Assembly (NCBI GenBank): GCA_938031185.1 | Contig: CALHGX010000047.1 | Location: forward strand, 18,748 to 82,747 | Direction: 5' to 3' | Source: an uncultured bacterium | Lineage (GTDB): Bacteria > Verrucomicrobiota > Kiritimatiellia > CAIKKV01 > CALHGX01 | Length of the DNA stretch: 64,000 nucleotides | Part shown: positions 20,699 to 31,086 of the stretch, one piece after another | Position numbering within the stretch: the stretch's first letter is position 1 | How the letters are laid out: each line of letters starts with the position of its first letter | Notes under the pieces: generated by a model | The model's database searches: none | Seen by the model: the letters and a program-made list of their open reading frames with translations, nothing else | Told to the model about the DNA's origin: nothing | Program-made: the position numbers and the translations under genes

Positions 20699-22278
20699 GT
20701 ACCCACGAAGAGCAAAACGCGACATCCCAGCGGCGGGCCGCCTTGGAGCTGGAGGTCCTGTATCGCATTTCCAAGGCCCTCGCCCACCGGCACGATGTAG
20801 AGGCGCTGCTTGAGGAGGTTCTGGATATCGCCGAGCGGGAAATGGGCATGTCCTACGGGACGCTGACGCTCCGCCAGCCCGACTCGGATGTTTTCGTCAT
20901 TGCCGCCTCGCGCGGACTCACCCCCGAGGAGCGGCGGCGCGGACAGTACCGTCTGGGCGAAGGCATCACCGGCACCGTCGCGCAAACCGGCACGCCGGAG
21001 GTCGTGCCGGATATCCGGCGCGATTCCCGTTTTCTCAACCGCACCCGCTCAAGACGTTCCGCGCAGGGCGCCTTCATTTGCGTGCCGATTCTCCATCAAG
21101 GCCGCGTGATCGGCACCATGAGCATTGACCGTCCACTGAGCAACGAGCGTGAACTGGCCCGCGATGTCAGTTTCTTGACGCTCGTGGCAGGCCTGCTGGC
21201 GGAAGCGGTGGCCGGCATCCGCGAGCAGATGGCGGAACGGGAGAGCTTGCGCGAGGAAAACGAGCGCCTCCGCCGCCAGCTCGGCGACCGGTATCAGCCC
21301 GCGAATCTGGTGGGCACCTCCAAGGTTATGCGTCTTGTCTACGAACAAATCGCCCAGGTGGCAAACAGCACGGCCACGGTCCTGATCCGGGGCGAATCCG
21401 GCACAGGCAAGGAGCTGGTGGCGCGGGCCATCCACTTCGGGAGTTCCCGGCGCAACAGTCCTTTCGTGGCCGTGAACTGCGCGGCGCTGCCCGAGAATCT
21501 GGTGGAAAGCGAGCTCTTCGGGCACGAGAAGGGCGCCTTCACAGGCGCGGCCCAGCAGCGCAAGGGGCGGTTCGAACTGGCGAACGGCGGCACGTTGTTT
21601 CTGGACGAGATCGGCGACATCTCCCCCGCGGTCCAGGTGCGCCTGCTGCGGGTGCTTCAGGAGCGCTCCTTCGAACGAGTGGGAGGGGATCGGCCAATCA
21701 CTATCAATGTCCGAATGATCGCGGCGACCAGCCGCAATCTGGAGGACGAAATCAAATCAGGCCGCTTCCGCGAGGACCTGTACTACCGCCTGAACGTGTT
21801 TCCCATCCATGTGCCGCCCCTCCGTGAACGGCGCTCCGATATCCTGCTGCTGGCGGATCATTTTCTGCAGAAGTTCAACCAGGCCTACGGCAAGCAGGTC
21901 AAACGCATCGCCACGACAGCCATCAACATGATGATGGCCTACCACTGGCCCGGCAACGTGCGCGAACTAGAGAATTGCATTGAGCGCGCCGTCCTCACGG
22001 CCACGGACAACGTGATCCACGGCTATTTGCTGCCGCCCACGCTGCAGACCGGAGAAGCGACGCGCACCACGCTGCTCCCCGACGGCGGCGCCAACCTCAA
22101 AAGCATGGTCGAATCTTTTGAGCGCGAGATCATCGTGGACGCGCTCAAGAAACACCGCGGTAACGCGGCCGCCGCGGCGCGTTACCTTCAGACGACCGAA
22201 CGCATCATCCACTACCGCATCCGCCACTTGGGGATTGTGGCGCGCGACTACCGCGCGCCACGCACGCCCTCTGCTTGA
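20695..22278 (+). CDS. NifA-like sigma-54 dependent activator (GAF, AAA+, Fis HTH)
   Basis: GAF region; [25 protein letters not shown] (sigma-54 contact loop), [30 protein letters not shown]-term [23 protein letters not shown]. Confidence 0.93.
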   Translation: MSTHEEQNATSQRRAALELEVLYRISKALAHRHDVEALLEEVLDIAEREMGMSYGTLTLRQPDSDVFVIAASRGLTPEERRRGQYRLGEGITGTVAQTGTPEVVPDIRRDSRFLNRTRSRRSAQGAFICVPILHQGRVIGTMSIDRPLSNERELARDVSFLTLVAGLLAEAVAGIREQMAERESLREENERLRRQLGDRYQPANLVGTSKVMRLVYEQIAQVANSTATVLIRGESGTGKELVARAIHFGSSRRNSPFVAVNCAALPENLVESELFGHEKGAFTGAAQQRKGRFELANGGTLFLDEIGDISPAVQVRLLRVLQERSFERVGGDRPITINVRMIAATSRNLEDEIKSGRFREDLYYRLNVFPIHVPPLRERRSDILLLADHFLQKFNQAYGKQVKRIATTAINMMMAYHWPGNVRELENCIERAVLTATDNVIHGYLLPPTLQTGEATRTTLLPDGGANLKSMVESFEREIIVDALKKHRGNAAAAARYLQTTERIIHYRIRHLGIVARDYRAPRTPSA

Positions 22279-22291
22279 TTGCGGCGACGGA

Positions 22292-23632
22292 TCAGACCAA
22301 CCCCTGCTCCACCATCGCGTCGGCCACCTTGACGAAGCCGGCGATGTTGGCGCCCATCACGTAGTTGCCCGGCTGCCCGTATTCGACCGAAGCGGCGTAC
22401 GCGCTGGCATGAATCGCCTTCATGATCCCGTAGAGCCGTTGGTCCACGTCCTCGCGGCTCCAAGACAAACGCATCGAGTTCTGCGCCATCTCCAGCCCCG
22501 ATGTGGCTACGCCGCCCGCGTTCGCGGCCTTGCCCGGCCCGTAGAGAATCTTGTGAGCCAGAAACACCTCAACGCCTTCCGGATCCGTCGGCATGTTGGC
22601 GCCTTCGGCCACAAGTATGCAGCCGTTTTTGACCAAGGTTCGCGCGTCGTCGCCCGAAATTTCATTCTGTGTCGCCGAAGGGAATGCGCAATCGCAGGGA
22701 ATATCCCACGGACGCTTGCCGGGCCGGTACTCCGCTTTGAATCGTTCCGCATATTCCTTGATCCGGCCGCGCCGGATGTTCTTCAGCTCAATCACATAAG
22801 CCAGTTTCTCGGCGTTGATCCCATCCCGATCGTAGATGGTCCCGTCCGAGTCGGACAGCGTCACCGCTTTCCCGCCCAGTTGATTGATCTTCTCCACAGT
22901 GTATTGCGCCACATTTCCGGAACCGGAAACAAGGCAGATCTTTCCCTCAATCGAGTCCTTGCGGGTGGCCAGCATTTCCTGCGCGAAATACACGGCCCCA
23001 TAGCCCGTCGCCTCCGGCCGGATCAGGGAGCCGCCCCAGTTGATGCCCTTGCCGGTCAGCGTGCCCGTGAACTCGTTCTGAATCCGGCGGTACTGCCCGA
23101 ACAAATAGGCCACTTCCCTGCTGCCCACGCCGATATCGCCCGCCGGCACGTCCACATCCGGTCCGATATGACGATATAACTCCGTCATGAACGACTGACA
23201 GAACCGCATCACTTCGCTGTCGGACTTGCCCTTGGGATCGAAATCAGAACCGCCCTTGGCGCCGCCCATCGGCAACGTGGTGAGCGAGTTCTTGAAAATC
23301 TGCTCGAAACCGAGAAACTTGATGATGCTCAAATTCACCGAGGGGTGGAACCGCAGTCCGCCTTTGTAAGGACCGATGGCATTGTTGAATTGCACCCGAA
23401 ATCCGCGGTTCACCTGAAAGCGGTTCCGGTCGTCCTGCCACGGCACGCGAAACATCAGCACCCGGTCCGGCTCGACAATGCGCTCGAGAATGGCGTGATC
23501 CCGATACCGGCGATGCCGATCAAGGACCGGCGAGACCGATTCCAGCACCTCCGCCGCCGCTTGCAGAAACTCGACCTGATCGGAATTCTTGCGGCGAACC
23601 TGCTCCAACACTTCGGCCACATACGCATTCAT
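22292..23632 (-). CDS. gdhA: Glutamate dehydrogenase (GdhA, probably NADP type)
   Basis: GPYKGGLRFHPSVNLSIIKFLGFEQIFKNSLTTLPMGGAKGGSDFDPKGKSDSEVMRFCQSFM, PAGDIGVGSREV, VSGSGNVAQY, PCAFPSATQNEI-like motif. Confidence 0.97.
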   Translation of the reverse strand: MNAYVAEVLEQVRRKNSDQVEFLQAAAEVLESVSPVLDRHRRYRDHAILERIVEPDRVLMFRVPWQDDRNRFQVNRGFRVQFNNAIGPYKGGLRFHPSVNLSIIKFLGFEQIFKNSLTTLPMGGAKGGSDFDPKGKSDSEVMRFCQSFMTELYRHIGPDVDVPAGDIGVGSREVAYLFGQYRRIQNEFTGTLTGKGINWGGSLIRPEATGYGAVYFAQEMLATRKDSIEGKICLVSGSGNVAQYTVEKINQLGGKAVTLSDSDGTIYDRDGINAEKLAYVIELKNIRRGRIKEYAERFKAEYRPGKRPWDIPCDCAFPSATQNEISGDDARTLVKNGCILVAEGANMPTDPEGVEVFLAHKILYGPGKAANAGGVATSGLEMAQNSMRLSWSREDVDQRLYGIMKAIHASAYAASVEYGQPGNYVMGANIAGFVKVADAMVEQGLV

Positions 23633-23654
23633 CCTGTTTGCGTCTCCTTGTTCG

Positions 23655-23666
23655 ATTGGCGCCAAT
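23655..23666. promoter_or_regulatory. Perfect palindrome in gdhA-nrpR intergenic region (candidate operator)
   Basis: ATTGGCGCCAAT, 12-bp perfect palindrome upstream of gdhA. Confidence 0.5.
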
Positions 23667-23743
23667 ATGGCGAACCATGGCCGTAACATACGACCACGAT
23701 CCATCCGATTCACTCACAAACAAATCCCGATTCATGAATTATC

Positions 23744-23769
23744 AGATTGCCTGACGGCAATCTTGCCGT
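23744..23769. promoter_or_regulatory. Overlapping inverted repeats within the putative nrpR promoter (candidate operator)
   Basis: AGATTGCC-TGAC-GGCAATCT (23744-23763) overlaps ACGGCAA-TC-TTGCCGT (23754-23769); sits between TTGCCT (23747-23752) and TATTCT (23770-23775), spacer 17. Confidence 0.6.
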
Positions 23770-23786
23770 TATTCTCGTGCTGTCAC

Positions 23787-24800
23787 ATGAGAGAGAAATC
23801 CCGATCCGAGCGCACGGAGCGCGCCCAGGCCGCCATTGCGCGCATTTTGTGCGAGGCCTCCGGACCGTTGGGCGCCGGTCGCATCCGGTCCCTGTTGCTC
23901 GGCGCCGGTCTTGACCTTCAACCGCGCACCATCCGCTTTCATCTCCGCGATATGGACCGGAAGGGGTGGACGGAATGCGTGAGCCGCCGGGCGGGCCGCT
24001 TGATCACCGTCAAGGGACGGGAGGAGACCTCCCGGGCCAACGTGGTCGGCAAGGTCGGCGTGGTTTCGGCGCGCGTGGATTCCCTGGCGTACCAAACCTC
24101 CTACGACCCGCGCACCGGTCAAGGCACCGTGGTCATCAATACCGCCCTGCTCTATCCCGAGCATGTCACGCAAGCACTGCATGAGATGCGCCTGGCGTAT
24201 CGCGCGCGGTTGGGCGTGGGCGGCGTGGCGGCTCTCGTGCCGGCGGGCGAGATGCTGGGGCAGCAAATGGTGCCGGAAAACCACGTCGGCGTCGGAACCA
24301 TCTGCAGCGTGACCGTCAGCGCCATCCTCCTGCGCCGCGGCATTCCCGTCAACTCGCGATTCGGCGGGTTGCTCGAGATTCGCGACCGCCGCCCCATCCG
24401 GTTTGTGGACCTCATCGAATACCGCGGCTCCACGTTGGACCCGCTGGAAGTCTTCATTCGGGCTGGCATGACGCGGGTGCGGGACGTCGTGCGCCGAGGC
24501 TCGGGCATCATCTGCGCCAGTTTTCGCGAGGTCCCTTCCGTGGCCCTCGCCGACATCCGCCGCATGGAAAAGGAAATGCGAAACGGCGGACTCGCGGGCA
24601 TCCTGGAGTTCGGATTGCCCAATCAGCCGCTGTTCGGCATCCCAGTCTCGGATGGACATACGGGCATGATCGTCGTAGGCGGTTTGAACCCCATCGCCGC
24701 TGTCCATGAGGCCGGCATTCCCGTCACTCTGCGCTCGCTGGCCGGGCTGATGCCCTGCCAAACATTGCGCCCCATTGATCATCTTCGAAAAACCTCCTGA
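23787..24800 (+). CDS. NrpR-type transcriptional regulator (winged helix plus DUF128 domain)
   Basis: N-terminal wHTH (ILCEASGPLGAGRIRSLLLGAGLDLQPRTIRFHLRDMDRKG) then NrpR regulatory-domain-like sequence (VGTICSVTVSAILLRRGIPVNSRFGGLLEI, GMTRVRDVVRRGSGIICASFREVP, MIVVGGLNPIAAVHEAGI). Confidence 0.87.
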   Translation: MREKSRSERTERAQAAIARILCEASGPLGAGRIRSLLLGAGLDLQPRTIRFHLRDMDRKGWTECVSRRAGRLITVKGREETSRANVVGKVGVVSARVDSLAYQTSYDPRTGQGTVVINTALLYPEHVTQALHEMRLAYRARLGVGGVAALVPAGEMLGQQMVPENHVGVGTICSVTVSAILLRRGIPVNSRFGGLLEIRDRRPIRFVDLIEYRGSTLDPLEVFIRAGMTRVRDVVRRGSGIICASFREVPSVALADIRRMEKEMRNGGLAGILEFGLPNQPLFGIPVSDGHTGMIVVGGLNPIAAVHEAGIPVTLRSLAGLMPCQTLRPIDHLRKTS

Positions 24801-24893
24801 ACCCTTGGCGCCCACCCTCTCAAGCCGGAACCACGACGTTGGTTTGGGCTTTCTTTGCCGAAGGCAGAGATTACAATGCTCAAGGGAGGCCGT

Positions 24894-25535
24894 ATGAAAG
24901 CATCGGCTGTTGTTCTGGCCGCCGGGGTGGCGGCCCTGCTCTGGTCTGCTTCGCAAGGAGGAGAGAACCCCATGTCCCATATCAAGGGATCTCGAGTGCT
25001 GATGGTCGTGGCTTCGCGCGATTTTCGCGACGAAGAGTTCGCTGAGCCGTATGACCGGCTGATGGCCGCCGGCGCGGTCGTGACGGTGGTCTCGTCAACC
25101 GGCGCTCCCACCCGCGGCATGTTGGGCCGCGTGCTTCAGCCGGACGGCGTGCTTCGAGAACAACAGGCGGCGTCATATGACGCCGTGATCTTCGTTGGCG
25201 GTTCCGGCGCCCAGGAATACTTCAACAATCCGGATGCGCATCGGCTCGCGCGCGAAGCCGCGGAGGCAAACCGCATCGTGGCCGCCATGTGCATCGCGCC
25301 GGCCATCCTCGCCAACGCCGGTGTTTTGCGCGGGCGGCGAGCCACCTGTTTTCCGTCCGTGCTTCCCTTATTGCGCAAAGGCGGAGCCGTTGTGACGGAT
25401 CGGCCTGTCGTGCGGGACGGCATCCTCATCACGGCTCCCGGTCCGGAAGCGGCTCGCGAATTCGCGTTGGCGATACAGGCCGCGCTGGAGGAACGCACCG
25501 ACGTTTCCGGCCCGTCGTCTTCTCCCTCGCCATGA
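24894..25535 (+). CDS. DJ-1/PfpI family protein
   Basis: SRVLMVVASRDFRDEEFAEPYDRLMAAGAVVTVVSS, YDAVIFVGGSGAQEYF, VAAMCIAPAILANAGVLRGRRAT. Confidence 0.9.
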   Translation: MKASAVVLAAGVAALLWSASQGGENPMSHIKGSRVLMVVASRDFRDEEFAEPYDRLMAAGAVVTVVSSTGAPTRGMLGRVLQPDGVLREQQAASYDAVIFVGGSGAQEYFNNPDAHRLAREAAEANRIVAAMCIAPAILANAGVLRGRRATCFPSVLPLLRKGGAVVTDRPVVRDGILITAPGPEAAREFALAIQAALEERTDVSGPSSSPSP

Positions 25536-25627
25536 ACACCGGAGGCATAGCGACGGGGGGCAGGAAAAATTCCTGATTGAAACCGGGCTTCTATGTCGGT
25601 ACATTCTTGCGCGTTCGGTCGGATTGC

Positions 25628-25703
25628 GCGAGCGTAGCTCAGTTGGTAGAGCTCCACCTTGCCAAGGTGGTTGTCGAGGGTTCGAGTCCCTTCGCTCGCT
25701 CCA
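25628..25703 (+). tRNA. tRNA-Gly (GCC)
   Basis: GCGAGCG/CGCTCGC acceptor, CCACC-TTGCCAA-GGTGG anticodon arm, GGTTCGAGTCC T arm, encoded CCA. Confidence 0.97.
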
Positions 25704-25723
25704 TTTTTTCCTTGGTTTACGGC

Positions 25724-25799
<76 letters not shown>

Positions 25800-26008
25800 T
25801 CGCCGCCGCTCGGCCCATGCGCGTTGAAACACCAATTGCAAAAAGCCCCATTCAAAACGCGGGTGCTGCTGCGGGACGGCGCTACCCGGTCCTTTGTCGG
25901 ATGAAAACGGGACCAATGAACGGCGGCCCCTGCTTCGAAATCTGCGTGTCCGTTTCGCTTTTCTCTTGATCACGCCCGCCATGCCGGGCATTATCCACGC
26001 CTGACATT

Positions 26009-26093
26009 GGTGGGGTTCCGGAGCGGTCAAACGGGGCAGACTGTAAATCTGTTGGCTAAGCCTTCCTAGGTTCGAATCCTAGCCCCACCACCA
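26009..26093 (+). tRNA. tRNA-Tyr (GTA)
   Basis: GGTGGGG/CCCCACC acceptor, CAGA-CTGTAAA-TCTG anticodon arm, long variable arm, GGTTCGAATCC, encoded CCA. Confidence 0.97.
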
Positions 26094-26196
26094 CTTTGAA
26101 GTTGGCTTTCTCTTGTCCGCCGAAGCTCCCCGAGCGAAGGAGGATTCCGCAATGATTTTCCACGGCCCCGGCCACTCGACGCGCAGGACGGGGAAC

Positions 26197-26271
26197 CCGC
26201 GACGGATGCGACACGTCGCGGCGTCGTCGGGGCTACACAACGCCCGATTGACCGGCGGATGGTCAATCGGG
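26197..26271 (+). other. Two consecutive strong hairpins downstream of tRNA-Tyr (terminator or small RNA candidate)
   Basis: CCGCGACG-N9-CGTCGCGG (26197-26221) and CCCGATTGACC-GGCGGAT-GGTCAATCGGG (26243-26271); no T tract follows. Confidence 0.45.
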
Positions 26272-26323
26272 TATCAGTAAAGCTCGAATTTCGTCAAAGA
26301 CGGACCACCACCTCGACACGGCC

Positions 26324-26659
26324 ATGGCCCCTGCATCGTACGAACCATTTGTGTGCCGGCGGTGCGGCGCATGCTGTCGCGAGCCCGGCCAGGTCGCACT
26401 GACGGGGGGCGAGGCAGAAGCGATCGCCGCGCTGCTCAGCGTCTCCGTTCAGGACTTCACCCGAGATTTCACCCGCCTGGCGGATAACCGCGCCGGTCTG
26501 GTTCTCGTGGAGCAGCCAGACGGCGCCTGCATCTTTCTCACAGCAGACCAGCTTTGCGCCATCGAGGATGTAAAGCCCCGACAATGTCGTCAATTCCCCT
26601 TACAGTGGAAACCACCCGCCCTGCTGGCCGTTTGTCCGGGCATGACCCCGACGCCGTAG
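26324..26659 (+). CDS. YkgJ-family cysteine cluster protein
   Basis: FVCRRCGACCREPGQVALT ... CIFLTADQLCAIEDVKPRQCRQFPL. Confidence 0.9.
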   Translation: MAPASYEPFVCRRCGACCREPGQVALTGGEAEAIAALLSVSVQDFTRDFTRLADNRAGLVLVEQPDGACIFLTADQLCAIEDVKPRQCRQFPLQWKPPALLAVCPGMTPTP

Positions 26660-26782
26660 CCGGCTCCACTCCGTGCAACCCCTCCTTGCCAAAACGAAAT
26701 ACTAACGCGAATGCCCTTGTTTTTGCGCGCCACATTTCGTACATGTGATGCCTGTTTTTGACGACCTGTTCATCTCATCATC

Positions 26783-27430
26783 ATGCGAGACACGCCCATG
26801 GCCGACGATCTGGAACATTTGATTCAACGCATCAAGCAGGAAGGCGTAGCCCGGGCCGAGGCCGATGCCGACGCCATTCGGTCCGCCGCCAAGAGCGAAG
26901 CGGAGCGCATTCTGTCGGACGCCCGTGCCCAGGCAGCCGCGTTGCGAGCCGACGCGGAAAAACAGGCGCGCACGTTCGCAGAGCGGGCGAACCAAGCGGT
27001 GAAACAGGCCGCCCGCGACGTGCTGCTGTCCGTGCATGAGGCCATTGGCGACACGATGAAGCGACTCGTCGAAGCGGGTGTGGCCGAGACCCTCTCGCAG
27101 GATACGCTGCGCCAGTTGCTGGTGACCGTCATCGAAGCCTATTGTAACCGCGACGGGCAGTGCCAAGACTTGGATCTCCTTGTAAGCCCTGAGGACCAGA
27201 AGAAGCTGGTCAACTTCTTTCTCCAGCGGTTCCGAGAAGCGATTGACAAAGGCGTGGAAATCCACGCCGACAACGCCATCACCGCGGGATTCAAGGTCTC
27301 CATCCGGGACGGCCATGTCTTCCACGATTTCACGGTGCCGCAGATTGCCGAGGCGCTTTCACGGTTCCTGCGTCCCCAGATCGCCGATATCGTGCAAGCG
27401 GCCGCAGCCGAAGCAGGGGCGATGAAGTAG
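26783..27430 (+). CDS. atpE: V-type ATP synthase subunit E
   Basis: Long helical stalk-like N-terminus, C-terminal VEIHADNAITAGFKVSIRDGHVFHDFT; first gene of V-ATPase operon. Confidence 0.87.
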   Translation: MRDTPMADDLEHLIQRIKQEGVARAEADADAIRSAAKSEAERILSDARAQAAALRADAEKQARTFAERANQAVKQAARDVLLSVHEAIGDTMKRLVEAGVAETLSQDTLRQLLVTVIEAYCNRDGQCQDLDLLVSPEDQKKLVNFFLQRFREAIDKGVEIHADNAITAGFKVSIRDGHVFHDFTVPQIAEALSRFLRPQIADIVQAAAAEAGAMK

Positions 27431-27450
27431 CCCTTCGGCATTCGCAAGTC

Positions 27451-28041
27451 ATGAACTACTACTACCTTGTCGGGACGCTGCCCTCCCTGGTTCTCGGGAA
27501 TCCGCCTGAGATTTCCATGAAGGATTTTCGGCGTCGCTGCGCGGAGCAGCTCTCGCCGAATGACCTGAATCAGCTTGACGCCTTGCTGGACGGCGCACCC
27601 GTGTCGGTTCCTCATCCCTTTGTGCTGGAGTGGGGCGAGCGCGAACGCGCACTGCGCAACGCTGTGGCTCGCGCACGCGCGGCGCGGCTCGGCCTGGACC
27701 CGCAGCCGCACCTGCGGGAAACGCGGCGCTACGACCTGGCGGCGGAGCGGGCCGTGGCCGAGGCGTTCGGCAAGCCTCACCCCGCCGAACGGGAGTTGGA
27801 ACTCGACCGCTTCCGTTGGCGAACACTGGACGAACTGGCCGGCTTCAATCCGTTTTCGACACGCGCGGTGCTGGCTTACGCCCTGCGGCTGCGCCTGGCG
27901 GAGCAATGGGCGGCGATGGAAGTCGAGGGCGGCAAAGAACGACTCAACACATTGGTTCGGCAAACATGCCTTGACGGGCTGCGCGCCGCTGAAGCGGTCG
28001 GGGCGGCCCCCGCCTGGCTTTTGCGGACGGAGACAATCTGA
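27451..28041 (+). CDS. DUF2764 protein of V-ATPase operon
   Basis: MNYYYLVGTLPSLVLGNPPEISMKDFRRRCAEQLSPNDLNQLDALL; located between subunits E and A. Confidence 0.85.
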   Translation: MNYYYLVGTLPSLVLGNPPEISMKDFRRRCAEQLSPNDLNQLDALLDGAPVSVPHPFVLEWGERERALRNAVARARAARLGLDPQPHLRETRRYDLAAERAVAEAFGKPHPAERELELDRFRWRTLDELAGFNPFSTRAVLAYALRLRLAEQWAAMEVEGGKERLNTLVRQTCLDGLRAAEAVGAAPAWLLRTETI

Positions 28042-29771
28042 TGAGCACCACAGGAAGAATTGTCGGTGTCAACGGCAACATGATCACGGCAGCTTTTGAA
28101 GGGGCCGTGGGCCAGAACGAAGTCGCTTACGCCCATATCGGAGAGCTGCGTTTGATGTCCGAAGTGGTCCGCATCCGGGGCCGATACGCGGACCTGCAGG
28201 TTTTCGAGGACACCACCGGCCTTGCGGTCGGCAATCCCGTGACTTTCACCGGCGAATTGCTGTCCGTCGAACTGGGGCCCGGGCTGCTCGGCCAGGTCTT
28301 TGATGGTCTGCAGAATCCCCTGCCCCAGTTGGCGGCCCAGTGCGGTTTCTTTCTGCAGCGCGGCGTTTATCTTCCGGCGCTCTCGCGTGAAAAGGTTTGG
28401 GAGTTCACGCCCCGCGTAAAGACCGGGGACCGGGTGACGGCCGGCGACACCCTCGGCGTCGTTCCAGAGGGTATTTTTGAGCATGCCATCATGGTGCCGT
28501 TCCGGTTTCACGGGTCGCACACGGTCGTGGATATTGCCCCGGCGGGCACGCGCCGCCTCGAGGATGTGGTGGCACGGCTCCGGGACGAGGCGGGCACGGA
28601 GCGCGACGTCACCATGGTCCAGCGCTGGCCGGTCAAGATTCCAGTGGAGCTGTTCGTCGAACGATTGCGCCCCGCCGAACCGCTGGTCACGAAGGTTCGC
28701 ATCATTGACACGCTTTTCCCCGTCGCTCGCGGCGGAACCTATTGCATTCCCGGGCCCTTCGGGGCGGGGAAAACCGTGCTCCAACAAATCACAAGCCGCC
28801 ATGCCGAGGTGGATATCGTCATCATTGCCGCCTGCGGGGAACGAGCCGGAGAAGTCGTCGAAACGTTGCGCGAGTTTCCTCATCTGACGGACCCGCGCAC
28901 CGGCCGCACGCTCATGGAGCGGACGACGATCATCTGCAATACCAGTTCCATGCCCGTGGCCGCGCGGGAGGCCTCAGTATACACGGCGGTGACGCTGGCC
29001 GAATATTACCGACAAATGGGACTGCACGTGCTCCTCCTGGCCGATTCGACCTCCCGCTGGGCCCAGGCCCTGCGCGAGACGTCGGGCCGTCTGGAGGAAA
29101 TTCCCGGCGAAGAGGCGTTCCCTGCCTATTTGGAATCCGTGATTGCCGGATTCTACGAGCGCGCCGGCCTCGTCCGACTCCGCGACGGCCGCCTGGGTTC
29201 CATCACCATCGGCGGCACAGTGAGTCCCGCGGGCGGAAACTTCGATGAACCGGTAACGCAATCCACCCTGAAAGTGGTCGGCGCCTTTCACGGTCTGTCC
29301 CGCGCTCGATCCGACGCGCGTCGCTACCCGGCGATCGACCCCCTGGACAGTTGGAGCAAATATCCCAGCGTCGTGGACCCGGCCGACCTTGCGCTGGCCC
29401 GGGATATCCTTCATCGCGGAGCCGAAGTCGGGCAAATGATGAAAGTCGTGGGCGAGGAAGGCACGTCCTTGGATGACTTTGTGGTGCATCTCAAAGCGGA
29501 GTATCTCGATGCCACCTACCTGCAGCAGGACGCCTATGACGCGGTGGACGGCGCCACATCGAGCGAGCGGCAGAAAGCCGTTTTCGCCTTTCTCGCAAGG
29601 ATCTTGCGCGCGCCGCTCCGCTTCGCGGACAAGGATGCAGCCCGCTCGTTCTTCCAGCGGCTTTCCCAAGCCACACGGGACTGGAATCGGATGGAAATGA
29701 AAAGCGATTCGTTCCGCGATCAAGAAGCGAAAATCCAAGCGCTTATCACGGAGGCCGGCGGCCATGTTTAA
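28041..29771 (+). CDS. atpA: V-type ATP synthase subunit A
   Basis: [13 protein letters not shown]-loop, [51 protein letters not shown]. Confidence 0.98.
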   Translation: MSTTGRIVGVNGNMITAAFEGAVGQNEVAYAHIGELRLMSEVVRIRGRYADLQVFEDTTGLAVGNPVTFTGELLSVELGPGLLGQVFDGLQNPLPQLAAQCGFFLQRGVYLPALSREKVWEFTPRVKTGDRVTAGDTLGVVPEGIFEHAIMVPFRFHGSHTVVDIAPAGTRRLEDVVARLRDEAGTERDVTMVQRWPVKIPVELFVERLRPAEPLVTKVRIIDTLFPVARGGTYCIPGPFGAGKTVLQQITSRHAEVDIVIIAACGERAGEVVETLREFPHLTDPRTGRTLMERTTIICNTSSMPVAAREASVYTAVTLAEYYRQMGLHVLLLADSTSRWAQALRETSGRLEEIPGEEAFPAYLESVIAGFYERAGLVRLRDGRLGSITIGGTVSPAGGNFDEPVTQSTLKVVGAFHGLSRARSDARRYPAIDPLDSWSKYPSVVDPADLALARDILHRGAEVGQMMKVVGEEGTSLDDFVVHLKAEYLDATYLQQDAYDAVDGATSSERQKAVFAFLARILRAPLRFADKDAARSFFQRLSQATRDWNRMEMKSDSFRDQEAKIQALITEAGGHV

Positions 29772-31062
29772 GGTTTATCAACGAATTGATCACATCGCGG
29801 GCAACGTGGTGCACGTCAAGGCCAGTGGCGTCACCTATCGGGAATTAGCCCAAATCGAATCCCGGCGCGGCGAATCCCTCGCGCAGGTTATCCGCTTGCA
29901 AGGCGAGGAAGCCGCCCTTCAGGTTTTCGCCGGCGCGCGCGGCTTCGCCACCGACGCCCGCACCCGTTTCCTCGGCCACCCCATGCAGGTGCCTTTCTCG
30001 GAGGCATTGCTCGGTCGCACTTTCACCGGTAGCGCTCGCCCGAGGGATCGCGGCCCCTTGCCGTCCGGACAACTGACCATGATCGGCGGTCCCTCCGTCA
30101 ATCCCGCCAAGCGTATTATCCCGCGGAACATGGTTCGCACGGGCATCCCGATGATTGACGTGTTCAACACGTTGGTTGAATCGCAAAAACTGCCGATATT
30201 CGCGCGGGCCGGCGAGCCCTACAATCCCCTGCTCGCCCGTATTGCGCTGCAAGCCGAAGTGGACGTAATCATTCTCGGCGGCATGGGCCTGAAGCACGAC
30301 GACTACCTGTTCTTTCGCGATACCCTCGAGGAAAGCGGGGCGCTGGCGCGGTCGGTGCTCTACATACACACGGCCGCGGATCCGGTTGTGGAGTGCCTGC
30401 TGGTGCCGGACATCTGCCTGGCCGTGGCGGAACAGTTTGCCCTTCAAAACCGCCGCGTGTTGGTCCTACTCACGGACATGACCAATTTCGCCGACGCCCT
30501 GAAGGAAATTGCCGTAACCATGGAGCAAGTCCCTTCGACGCGCGGGTACCCCGGCGATCTTTATAGCCAACTGGCCGCGCGATACGAGAAGGCGGTAGAC
30601 TTCGATTCCGCCGGGTCCATCACCATTTTAGCGGCCACAACCATGCCGGGCGACGATGTCACCCACCCCGTTCCCGACAACACGGGGTACATCACGGAAG
30701 GGCAATTCTATCTTCGGAACGGCCGCATCGAGCCTTTCGGCTCTTTGAGCCGCCTGAAGCAGATGGTCAACGGCAAAACGCGGGAAGACCATCGCGGCAT
30801 CATGAACGGGATGATTCAGCTTTTTGCGGCGTACCGCGAGACGCTGGAAAAGCAATCCATGGGCTTTCGCATGAGCGCGTGGGATAACAAGCTTTTGCGC
30901 TACGGGGCTCGCTTCGAAAAGGAAATGATGGACCTCTCGGTCAATATCCCCCTCGAGGCGGCCCTAGACCTCGGGTGGCGCATCTTGGCCGACTGCTTTG
31001 AGCCGGCGGAAACCGGCATTCCTGGGCGCCTCCTAGACAAATTCTGGCCCCGCAAGATGTAA
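29764..31062 (+). CDS. atpB: V-type ATP synthase subunit B
   Basis: [71 protein letters not shown]. Confidence 0.98.
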   Translation: MFKVYQRIDHIAGNVVHVKASGVTYRELAQIESRRGESLAQVIRLQGEEAALQVFAGARGFATDARTRFLGHPMQVPFSEALLGRTFTGSARPRDRGPLPSGQLTMIGGPSVNPAKRIIPRNMVRTGIPMIDVFNTLVESQKLPIFARAGEPYNPLLARIALQAEVDVIILGGMGLKHDDYLFFRDTLEESGALARSVLYIHTAADPVVECLLVPDICLAVAEQFALQNRRVLVLLTDMTNFADALKEIAVTMEQVPSTRGYPGDLYSQLAARYEKAVDFDSAGSITILAATTMPGDDVTHPVPDNTGYITEGQFYLRNGRIEPFGSLSRLKQMVNGKTREDHRGIMNGMIQLFAAYRETLEKQSMGFRMSAWDNKLLRYGARFEKEMMDLSVNIPLEAALDLGWRILADCFEPAETGIPGRLLDKFWPRKM

Positions 31063-31086
31063 GGAAGTCGCCGGCCTCTCGGAGAC

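Noticed and set aside
26066-26266. Minus-strand 66-aa ORF ending GGGARIRT
   Set aside because: Arises from the antisense of the tRNA-Tyr 3' end; no independent coding support.
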